This document shows positions 1-5,888 of a stretch of 11,283 nt of DNA, piece after piece. Made by a program: the position numbers and the translations under genes. A model generated the notes under the pieces. It saw nothing but the letters and a program-made list of their open reading frames with translations. It had not been told where the DNA came from and searched no databases. The first letter of the stretch is position 1; each line of letters begins with the position of its first letter. The stretch spans positions 1-11,283 of the forward strand of contig CAJAHC010000505.1 in NCBI GenBank assembly GCA_903939355.1. Direction: 5' to 3'. The stretch comes from an uncultured Methylococcaceae bacterium (lineage in GTDB: Bacteria; Pseudomonadota; Gammaproteobacteria; Methylococcales; Methylomonadaceae).

Positions 1-634
1 GTTTGCGGTTGTTTTCATAAATACGATTTTCTCAAATTATAAAATAAATGTAATTAAACTTAAGTACAGTAGTGCCCGTAATCAATTACGTTTCTCACCC
101 GCTTTACAACAGGTTTTGCATAGTGCCGCTGATGCTTCATGTTTTAATGAATGATTCCCATCAGAGCATCACAAACTGACACATTAAAAACCAAATATAA
201 AAGGAAGATAGGCGTAACAATTTTTATAAATTGATGGGCGAATATTGGTTTTATTTTCCAGTAACGATAGGAACCGTCATGCGCTTTAAAGCGGCTCATT
301 CGGGCGAAGGCTTTTAGAAACTTTGTAGGGATGCCACCAACAAAGCGGAGGTGAGAAGGAAAAGGATAATTATGGAAAAGAATCAAGTGTAACTAACGAG
401 ACGAGTAGAGACTCCCCTAAGTCGAGGCAAAATAAGATTCATCAAAGAACGGCGGGACTTATTTAAAAAACTTCATTTATATTTTTAATAAGTCTAGTCG
501 GTATAAAGAGGTGTCAGTATTTTTTACAATTCCTGAAGTAGCGAATAAAAAATGGAATAAAAGCTTTAAAATAAATTAACAAAAATATTGTTAACACCAT
601 GATAAATAGTGATTAAAATAAAAAAAAATAGTTA
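1..634. other. Region without a convincing gene (left edge)
   Basis: This AT-rich stretch holds no gene I can defend. A stop-free plus-strand frame enters from the left edge and runs from 2 to a TGA at 152-154. Its last residues (LRFSPALQQVLHSAADA) look protein-like, so it could be the tail of a gene lying mostly outside the window, but nothing identifies a family. An 80-codon minus-strand frame at 144-386 has one hydrophobic segment and no recognisable domain; I regard it as probably non-coding. The DNA between about 390 and 634 is non-coding upstream sequence of the PEP-CTERM gene. It holds two GTCnGTAT repeats and an A-rich run just before the sigma-54-like promoter. Confidence 0.5.
497..520. 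promoter_or_regulatory. Candidate upstream activator sites (direct repeat GTCnGTAT)
   Basis: GTCGGTAT at 497-504 and GTCAGTAT at 513-520 form a direct repeat with a 16-bp period, so both copies would lie close to the same helix face after about one and a half turns. They sit roughly 140-165 bp upstream of the transcription start predicted from the sigma-54-like element. That is a usual distance for enhancer-binding activators such as PrsR, the response regulator often encoded with exosortase systems. The assignment rests only on spacing and repetition, and the second copy also falls in a 19-bp repeat shared with 2886-2904. Confidence 0.25.
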
Positions 635-650
635 TGGCATGAAATTCGCA
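635..650 (+). promoter_or_regulatory. Candidate sigma-54 (RpoN) -24/-12 promoter of the PEP-CTERM gene
   Basis: The sequence TGGCATGAAATTCGCA matches the sigma-54 consensus TGGCACG-N4-TTGCA at 10 of its 12 defined positions. The essential GG (636-637) and GC (648-649) have the exact 12-bp register. Transcription would start near 661 and give a 44-base leader before the ATG at 705. PEP-CTERM systems commonly include PrsK/PrsR, a two-component pair whose regulator belongs to the sigma-54 activator class, and PEP-CTERM genes have been reported to depend on RpoN in floc-forming bacteria. The site therefore fits the gene it precedes. No good sigma-70 promoter is visible at the same place. Confidence 0.6.
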
Positions 651-704
651 TATATGTTTATGTCGCATATTGACACTTATTTAAATTAACTCTGGGAAAA
701 GGTA

Positions 705-1556
705 ATGAACAAGAAAATTATTTTAGCAATTTTAGGTATGCTCGGTGTGTTGGGAATCCCTTTCCAAGCAACTGCAGCACCTGTATTTACGGTTAATCCG
801 ACTCAATTGGGTGGTTCTGGTACATTCAATGCGGATTTAATGAGCGGTATTTCATCAGAGCTTTTGCATGTTGACTCTACTGCTTTGTCTCAGTATACGG
901 CTACTTCCGGTTGGATCCAATTTCAAGGATTTAGTAATGGTGGCGTAGCTGTGTTTCCTGGTGTGAGTAATTTGCTTATCACATACCAACTTTACGCGAC
1001 GTTCAACTTCAGTGCACATTTAGTTGGTGGCGGCCCTCTTACAGGTCCGAATACTCAAGTATTGGATACATTGAATTTTACTTTTTGGGGTAATCAATTT
1101 GCTGGTGGAGGCCCCAATGCTGGTACCATAGCCACATTTATCCAGGCGGACGCAGCTTCAAGTACAGACGCAACTGTTATACAGGGTAGCAAAGATATAA
1201 AATTGGGCTCTGGAAGTTTGATTTCTGGCGTTGCCGGTTTAGATGGTTTGGGTGGCGCGTTTATTAATACTGTTACGACTTATGCGAATACCAATCCAGC
1301 TGGTAATGGGTTTTTTGTAGCTCCCGACCCGTTTTATAATTTGGCATTCCAAGCATTTAATAATACACTTCAAGGAACACTAGACCAACAAGGCGATTGT
1401 ACTAGTAGTCCTACATCAAATTGCCGAATAGCAATAACCCAAGCTGTTGGAGCTAACGATTTTGGGCAAACGCAAGTACCAGAACCATTCACGCTCACTC
1501 TTCTCGGTATGGGGCTTGTTGGGGCTGGAGTTTCTCGTCGACTTCGTAAAGTCTAA
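705..1556 (+). CDS. PEP-CTERM sorting-domain protein, PepA-like (flocculation-associated type)
   Basis: This 283-residue secreted protein is a likely exosortase substrate. Residues 1-25 form a signal peptide: MNKK, a hydrophobic core, then an Ala-rich cleavage region before APVFTVNP. The C-terminus has the full tripartite sorting signal: V258-P-E-P261, a hydrophobic membrane segment and the basic tail RRLRKV. The family is processed at this signal in the inner membrane by an exosortase, which is not in this window. The mature part is rich in Gly, Asn, Thr and Ser. It has motifs I associate with the PepA family, namely the start APVFTVNPTQLGG, the block TYQLYATF and the block PDPFYNLAFQAFNNT. 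C232 and C240 could form a disulfide. The start is preceded by a weak GGGAAAAGG ribosome site. A sigma-54-like promoter lies upstream and a hairpin downstream, so the gene is probably monocistronic. PepA-type proteins have been linked to floc formation with exopolysaccharide. The sorting signal is certain; the subfamily is likely. Confidence 0.9.
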   Translation: MNKKIILAILGMLGVLGIPFQATAAPVFTVNPTQLGGSGTFNADLMSGISSELLHVDSTALSQYTATSGWIQFQGFSNGGVAVFPGVSNLLITYQLYATFNFSAHLVGGGPLTGPNTQVLDTLNFTFWGNQFAGGGPNAGTIATFIQADAASSTDATVIQGSKDIKLGSGSLISGVAGLDGLGGAFINTVTTYANTNPAGNGFFVAPDPFYNLAFQAFNNTLQGTLDQQGDCTSSPTSNCRIAITQAVGANDFGQTQVPEPFTLTLLGMGLVGAGVSRRLRKV

Positions 1557-1579
1557 CAGAATGATCTTTTAAGCTATGA

Positions 1580-1616
1580 TTAACAACTCTGCTCATCTGA
1601 TGAGCAGAGTTGTTAA
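1580..1616 (+). terminator. Perfect 17-bp hairpin after the PEP-CTERM gene
   Basis: The arms 1580-1596 and 1600-1616 are exact reverse complements of 17 bases around a 3-base loop (CTG). The hairpin starts 24 bases after the stop codon. Only a weak T-rich stretch (CTTATTACC) follows, so it may act as a moderate terminator, an mRNA 3'-end stabiliser, or both. The 192 bases from here to the next start codon hold an A-run (1641-1650) and no clear sigma-70 promoter. Confidence 0.7.
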
Positions 1617-1808
1617 CTTATTACCAAGCCAGCGCAAAGTAAAAAAAAAATTATATCAATTGGTTATATTTTTCTAAGGGTAATCTGTTACCTAGTGAGC
1701 ATAATCCGTATAGTTAAGCATATTTAAATCACCATCTCTACCAGAAACGATCCATTTTAGACTCTTCAGCTATTCTTCTAACAACAAACTAAATCAGCGG
1801 AAAATTCT

Positions 1809-2879
1809 GTGTCTACGCCAACTATATTAAATATCATTTTACAAACCGCTCACCTAGCACCATCGGCCGACAACTCTCAGCCTTGGCACTTGAGCTGGGA
1901 TGATCAAACTTTAACCGTTAGCTATGACACAATGCGTGTTAGTCAAAAGACCTTCTCTGCTGATAACCCGGCAACCTTGTTAACCATGGGTGCGGTTCTG
2001 GAGAACATCAGTCAAGCCGCTAGTTCTATCGGATGGCCTTTTACTTGCCATATCTCTACCTTAGTAAACCCTGTTCAACCGGTTTACTTTCAACTGGTGT
2101 TTGAGCCGATTACGGAAGAAACGGCTGTTTCTTTGGAAACTTTGCCTTTATTCAAGCGCCATACCAACCGGTTTTCTTACCAGTCTCAAGCCATACCTGA
2201 AGCGCTATTAACGGTGTTAAAAAACCTGACAGTTGGTTCGGCTCGCGTGCTTGTTATTGAACAACGACCAGTCATTAGAGAGGTAGGTAGGTTGGTTAGA
2301 CTGGCATCTGAGATGCGATTTCAAACCCAGGAAGTACATGAATGGCTAGCCAAAAGTTTGCGTTTTAAGGTAAAAAATACCGATGCTTATGGAGAAGGTC
2401 TGGATGTTGCTTCCATTGATTTGCCGCCTGGAGGGCGACTCTTTCTACGTTGGATAAGTAGCTGGCGGCGAATGAAATGGCTTAATAAGTGGGGTGCTTA
2501 TAAAGCCATGGCTTTGCTGGATGCACAGCCGGTCAATAAGGCGCCTGCGCTAGTCGCTATTATTGGAGCTGAGCAATTTACGGATCGGCTTGCTGCCGGC
2601 CAACTGATGAACAAAGTGTGGATTGCCTTGAATGAGCAGGGTATTGCCGTGCAACCTTACTACGTGCTTGCCGATCAATTGCAACGTAGGCAAGCTAAGA
2701 AGATACCGAGTACTCTTGTTAGGCAAGCGGATGACTTGTTTGCACAGACAAAACAGCTTTTTCAGTTAGACGATGGCGAGGAGTTAGCTATGCTGTTCCG
2801 CATTGGCTATCCGACGAGAACGCCAGTAAAGTCAAAACGTCTACCGCTTGATAAGGTTTGTTCAGAGATAAGTGTTTAA
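1809..2879 (+). CDS. Acg-type nitroreductase-like FMN-binding protein
   Basis: This 356-residue protein belongs to the nitroreductase fold, closest in motif pattern to the Acg (Rv2032-like) group. The N-terminal motif APSADNSQPW (17-26) is the FMN-site signature of the family. Further family features are RHTNRFSY near residue 117, GQLMNKVWIALNEQGIAVQP near 265-284, and the C-terminal MLFRIGYPTRTP. The length of about 350 residues fits the Acg group, which is longer than classical 200-residue nitroreductases. Acg proteins bind FMN, but some lack ordinary nitroreductase activity and may store or sequester flavin, so a redox reaction is likely but the substrate is unknown. The start is GTG, supported by GCGGAAAA 8 bases upstream and by the conserved N-terminus; the first internal Met is residue 42, too late. 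The gene converges on the E1-like gene with a 37-bp gap, and a functional link between the two is plausible. Confidence 0.8.
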   Translation: MSTPTILNIILQTAHLAPSADNSQPWHLSWDDQTLTVSYDTMRVSQKTFSADNPATLLTMGAVLENISQAASSIGWPFTCHISTLVNPVQPVYFQLVFEPITEETAVSLETLPLFKRHTNRFSYQSQAIPEALLTVLKNLTVGSARVLVIEQRPVIREVGRLVRLASEMRFQTQEVHEWLAKSLRFKVKNTDAYGEGLDVASIDLPPGGRLFLRWISSWRRMKWLNKWGAYKAMALLDAQPVNKAPALVAIIGAEQFTDRLAAGQLMNKVWIALNEQGIAVQPYYVLADQLQRRQAKKIPSTLVRQADDLFAQTKQLFQLDDGEELAMLFRIGYPTRTPVKSKRLPLDKVCSEISV

Positions 2880-2885
2880 AAAGTG

Positions 2886-2904
2886 GGTGTCAGGTTTTAT
2901 TACA
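2886..2904 (+). repeat. Dispersed 19-bp repeat, second copy at 510-528
   Basis: GGTGTCAGGTTTTATTACA here matches GGTGTCAGTATTTTTTACA at 510-528 in 16 of 19 positions, in the same orientation. The core GGTGTCAG followed by a T-run resembles end sequences I associate with IS200-type or REP-associated transposon relics, but no transposase is present. This copy fills half of the gap between the two convergent genes. Part of the match is low-complexity T, so chance cannot be excluded. Confidence 0.3.
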
Positions 2905-2916
2905 TATATCTCATTG

Positions 2917-3792
2917 TTATTTTTTGGTGACAGCAATAAATTGACGCTTTGCTAGCCATAATGCTAGGCGCTGTAGTGGGTTTTTATTACCTCCCGGTCG
3001 CCATGTTTTAGCCAACTTATTGCCATAAGCATCAAACTGAAGGCCCCAAGGGGCCGCCAATACGTTACCTCGTTTAAGCAGTATTTTTAAGACTTGTGTG
3101 GTGGCAACTCCGGCACAGAGTTCGCAAGCCATTGGAGTTGAGGGTCCTTTATGGTTAAGAAAATCCACGGCAGACGGGTCGATCAAATAACCTCTCTGTA
3201 ACATGGCAGGCGCTAAACCAAGTAAAAAATGTAGGATTTTGTCATTTTCCGCTTTACCTTTCAGTTGAAAATAGTCTTCAAAGCTCATTTGACCGGGCAA
3301 AAAATTCAACAGTGCCGCACTCATACCTAAAGGTGCAACGGTAACAGCAGGTATGCCCTGTTCAGCGCAATAAGCAAATACCTTTTCTCTGGCATCGAAG
3401 GCAAAAAAATCTAGCCCATCGACGTAGACATCCACATCCCTAAAAAATTCTGACAGGTTGTCGGCATTGACACCAGAGGAGAATTTTTTAATAGTTAGTG
3501 TAGGGTTAATATCCAGTGCCATGGCTGCCAGTACATCAACCTTAGGTTGATTTAGGTGTGAAAGGCTGGCACCCACTTGACGGTTGAAGTTGGGTAGTTC
3601 AAAACGATCAAAATCGGAAATGTTAAATTGTCCAATGCCTAGCCGTGTCAGGGAAAGAAGATGGCTTCCGCCGACACCGCCCATACCGGCAATTGCAATT
3701 CTTTTCGATTTAAGTGTATCTTGTTCTTTAGACGTTACCCAGCCAATAGTTCTTGAAAAAGCAGTTGGGTAATCAAAGACATTCTGGGACAT
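2917..3792 (-). CDS. ThiF/MoeB/HesA-family E1-like adenylyltransferase
   Basis: This 291-residue cytoplasmic protein has an E1-like Rossmann adenylation domain. The nucleotide loop is G36-M-G-G-V-G-G42. An acidic pair D60/D62 is followed by LPNFNRQ (66-72), the ATP-contacting Asn/Arg/Gln block, then K84 and an aspartate pair in V124-D-G-L-D128 that would bind Mg. Family members adenylate a C-terminal carboxylate of a small protein, peptide or amino acid. A single CxxC (C223, C226) is present in ACELCAG, but the second CxxC that completes the zinc site of ThiF and MoeB is absent. This argues against thiamine or molybdopterin synthesis and for a divergent subgroup. The ATG is supported by AGGA 8 bases upstream. 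The last 60 residues are basic and carry no recognised domain. No ubiquitin-like partner such as ThiS or MoaD is encoded nearby. Neighbours are an Acg-type nitroreductase (convergent) and two PEP-CTERM acyltransferases upstream on the same strand. Family is certain; substrate unknown. Confidence 0.85.
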   Translation of the reverse strand: MSQNVFDYPTAFSRTIGWVTSKEQDTLKSKRIAIAGMGGVGGSHLLSLTRLGIGQFNISDFDRFELPNFNRQVGASLSHLNQPKVDVLAAMALDINPTLTIKKFSSGVNADNLSEFFRDVDVYVDGLDFFAFDAREKVFAYCAEQGIPAVTVAPLGMSAALLNFLPGQMSFEDYFQLKGKAENDKILHFLLGLAPAMLQRGYLIDPSAVDFLNHKGPSTPMACELCAGVATTQVLKILLKRGNVLAAPWGLQFDAYGNKLAKTWRPGGNKNPLQRLALWLAKRQFIAVTKK

Positions 3793-3991
3793 GTTCTTTA
3801 TCCTGGTTGAAATTTAATAATTGAGATTCATGGAAGAGCATAAAGATAGTTGTAGTGCCTACAGAAGAGCTCTTCACATAAAATGTTACAGTATTAGTTT
3901 ATTTAACTTGCTGGTTAAGGTTTTCGATATGCCATAAACTTTAGCTAAAGCTAACTTGTATTTTGAGTGCGTATAGAGAGAGAATAGCAAT
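3793..3991 (-). promoter_or_regulatory. Upstream region of the E1-like gene with two 12-bp palindromes
   Basis: This 199-bp gap has two perfect palindromes: GAAGAGCTCTTC (3864-3875) and CTTTAGCTAAAG (3939-3950). A third GAAGAGC half-site occurs at 3833-3839. The first palindrome and the extra half-site lie 40-85 bp upstream of the E1-like start codon and could be an operator. The second could belong to the 3' end of the acyltransferase transcript, although no T-run follows it. I see no convincing -35/-10 pair, so the assignment as a control region is tentative. Confidence 0.3.
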
Positions 3992-4723
3992 CTATATTAG
4001 GGTTAAGTTTTTTTCGACTGATTGATAAAACTCTTTTAACTGGGGCGTTAAGGAATTTATAAATGCACCTTTTGAGTAAAATAAGGCTCTTTGTCCATGA
4101 TAGTCACCGGTTTCACTTAGTTGAATAAAAGTAATTCCCAAGCGACTGAGTTGCCTTGCCAGGGCTGGTTCCATCATAACAGCTGCATAAGTAAGATTCT
4201 GATATTCCGCTAAAGAATTTACAGCAAAATAAAGTCCAATTGCGATAAACGGGAAATACCGTATTTCTTCATTTATGTCTTGTGAAATTGGTTTTAGATT
4301 GATACCTTCAGGACTTTTTGCATCGAGACTTCTTCGCCTAAACATAGAAGATACTGCCAAGCGTGAAATTTCACCAACTTTACCAGCAGCTCCTTCCCGC
4401 AAAAAGGTTACTTTTTTAGGGTTAAAAATTTGTGAACAATTAACCTCAAATGGCAGCAATGCTTTTGGGTTTTCTTGGGGTGGCGTGACTAATCTTATAC
4501 AACCCGCATATTCTTGTGTTTCTTTATGTAATATCAAAATATGTGTTGAATAGTCATCAAACATGTCTTTTTCACAGTTCTTGATGCAATCTTTTTCATA
4601 ACCTAATTCCACACAATAAACATCATATCTCAGTTTAAATGCGGCTTCTTTTAGTTTTATGGTACTTGCAATTTGTATTGAAAAATAGTCATGAAAATGA
4701 TTTGCCAAAGTTTGATCAGTCAT
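3992..4723 (-). CDS. PEP-CTERM/exosortase-associated acyltransferase, copy 1 (LuxI/GNAT fold)
   Basis: This 243-residue protein belongs to the PEP-CTERM-associated acyltransferase family, related to autoinducer synthases. Characterised relatives make long-chain N-acyl amino acids from acyl-ACP, so this enzyme probably joins a fatty acyl chain to an amino acid. The family pattern is clear: KLRYDVYCVELGYE (30-43), the acidic/His block FDDYSTH (55-61), G74-C-I-R77, the LLPFEVNC block (89-96), E118-I-S-R121 followed by FRRR, and a C-terminal LGI-TGDYHGQRALFY block typical of the family. The length equals the usual 240-260. Start: ATG, with only a weak GGA 10-12 bases upstream. It lies 156 bp downstream of copy 2 and 199 bp upstream of the E1-like gene, all on the same strand. 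Extra cysteines (C46, C50) near the acidic block are not shared with copy 2. The amino-acid substrate cannot be read from the sequence. Confidence 0.85.
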   Translation of the reverse strand: MTDQTLANHFHDYFSIQIASTIKLKEAAFKLRYDVYCVELGYEKDCIKNCEKDMFDDYSTHILILHKETQEYAGCIRLVTPPQENPKALLPFEVNCSQIFNPKKVTFLREGAAGKVGEISRLAVSSMFRRRSLDAKSPEGINLKPISQDINEEIRYFPFIAIGLYFAVNSLAEYQNLTYAAVMMEPALARQLSRLGITFIQLSETGDYHGQRALFYSKGAFINSLTPQLKEFYQSVEKNLTLI

Positions 4724-4788
4724 ACGTGGTTATCCGCTATCGTTTATTATTATCTAACAAAAGTATAGATGAACTTGCTTTGATAATA

Positions 4789-4810
4789 GGGCTAAGAAAA
4801 ACAATAGCCC
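4789..4810. repeat. Small inverted repeat between the two acyltransferase genes
   Basis: GGGCTA (4789-4794) and TAGCCC (4805-4810) pair perfectly around a 10-base loop. A second, weaker dyad nearby joins GTAGATA (4847-4853) to TATCTAC (4867-4873), immediately after the stop codon of copy 2. Neither is followed by a T-run on the minus strand. They may be a weak terminator or an attenuator between the two genes, or may be fortuitous. Confidence 0.3.
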
Positions 4811-4879
4811 AACGAATCAATAACTCATAAGTATTTGACATGCAAGGTAGATATGACGTTGTGTGCTATCTACTTAGTA

Positions 4880-5617
4880 TCAAAAAGATAACTTTTTTAG
4901 ATCTGAAGTTTCAAGCGCTTCGAGTTCAGAATGTCGAATATAATGCTGTTTGAAATCATGGTGCCAAAGGGAGTTTGCTAGGACTTCACTGATAGTGATT
5001 TCAAAAGGCAGTCGTTCACCATTAAATTGAAAGGGTTCGCCTATTTGTTGTAAGTTGAAGCCATGTTTATAAAGAATTTTGGCGAGAGCGTTGGAGACAA
5101 AAAAATAACAATTATATATATTGTGTTTTTCACAATGGAGCGCACCTGCACGGATTAAGCCCCATATAATACTTTGTTCTAAACGTTTTTTAGGATGAAA
5201 GGGGATGACGTTGTCTTCTTTAGCCGGCTTCTTTTCATCAACTAATGCAAGTGTATTAATATAATCGACACCGCGTTTTCTAATGCTTTTTATCAAGCAG
5301 AGTCTTGATATCTCGATTGAGCGATTGAGGTGATTGTTGCTTATTTGAGTGGTGAGAGCGCAATGTTTTTCAAGGGGTAGTAGTTGATCATTTTTAAACA
5401 CCATCCTCATAGCTCCAACCCATTGACCATCCTGTTTGGTTCTGACAATAAAATGCGCAGCATGGTCATCGTACTCATCAAACTCTTGTTCCTGGGGGAA
5501 ATCTGCTTTATTTTCAAAACCCATTTCTTCACAATAAACCTGATAGCGGATGCCATAATGGATGGCTTTACTTTTCGGAGTGTCTGCTAAAAGCACTTCA
5601 TAATGTTGATCAAACAT
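4880..5617 (-). CDS. PEP-CTERM/exosortase-associated acyltransferase, copy 2 (LuxI/GNAT fold)
   Basis: This is a second, clearly diverged member of the same family, 245 residues from the chosen start. Visible family motifs are IRYQVYCEEMGFE (23-35), the acidic/His block EFDEYDDHAAH (45-55), VGAMRMV, LLPLEKHC, the block IEISRLCL with IRKRG, and a C-terminal LYKHGF-QIGEPFQFNGERLPFE block. The predicted role is N-acylation of an amino acid or related amine with a long acyl chain. I chose the ATG at 5617 because AGG lies 7 bases upstream and the predicted protein then starts like its relatives (MFDQHYEVLLADTP). The frame stays open for 53 more codons to a TTG at 5776, but that codon lacks a ribosome site. 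Compared with copy 1 this protein has a lysine/proline-rich insert (IPFHPKKR) before the last third and a longer C-terminus. The two copies may use different amino acids or chain lengths. Confidence 0.85.
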   Translation of the reverse strand: MFDQHYEVLLADTPKSKAIHYGIRYQVYCEEMGFENKADFPQEQEFDEYDDHAAHFIVRTKQDGQWVGAMRMVFKNDQLLPLEKHCALTTQISNNHLNRSIEISRLCLIKSIRKRGVDYINTLALVDEKKPAKEDNVIPFHPKKRLEQSIIWGLIRAGALHCEKHNIYNCYFFVSNALAKILYKHGFNLQQIGEPFQFNGERLPFEITISEVLANSLWHHDFKQHYIRHSELEALETSDLKKLSF

Positions 5618-5850
5618 AAGATACCTGATGGTTGTTAAGTTAATGGCTTTATACTTACTGCTAAGTTCAGTGGCTATGGCTTTTGTAACTGCGTTTTGCG
5701 ATTGTTCTTTAGCGTTACTAATAGCTTGGTATTGTAGTGCCTTAAATATTAAGAAACTATTAAGCAGGCAGAACAAAAAAACTTTTAATAAACAGGAAAA
5801 TCTATCTAACGGTTATTAAGTGCTGCTGAATAAAGATTTTGTCTTTTAAA

Positions 5851-5876
5851 GGTTAGCGAGTGATTAGTCGCCAACC
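5851..5876 (-). terminator. Terminator-like hairpin after the TPR gene
   Basis: On the minus strand GGTTGGCGA and TCGCTAACC form a 9-bp stem with one G-U pair and an 8-base loop, starting 12 bases after the TPR stop codon. On the plus strand the same position would be an A-C mismatch, which supports a structure meant for minus-strand RNA. A short TTT and A/T-rich stretch follows. It probably ends the TPR transcript, so the downstream acyltransferase likely has its own promoter in 5618-5850. Confidence 0.6.
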
Positions 5877-5888
5877 GTGAATGATCGC

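Noticed and set aside
144..386. 80-codon minus-strand frame with one hydrophobic segment
   Set aside because: No domain, no clear ribosome site and no relation to the neighbours; frames of this length are common in AT-rich non-coding DNA.
670..675. TTGACA as a sigma-70 -35 box for the PEP-CTERM gene
   Set aside because: Seventeen bases downstream the sequence is TGGGAA, not a -10 box, and a start there would fall near the ATG.
4639..4830. Plus-strand frame of 63 codons whose second half looks protein-like
   Set aside because: Half of it is antisense to acyltransferase copy 1, there is no ribosome site, and no family is recognisable.
5628..5819. Plus-strand frame of 63 codons with a signal-peptide-like start
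   Set aside because: It has no ribosome site and runs opposite the open extension of acyltransferase copy 2. The hydrophobic start is a likely product of the opposite-strand composition.
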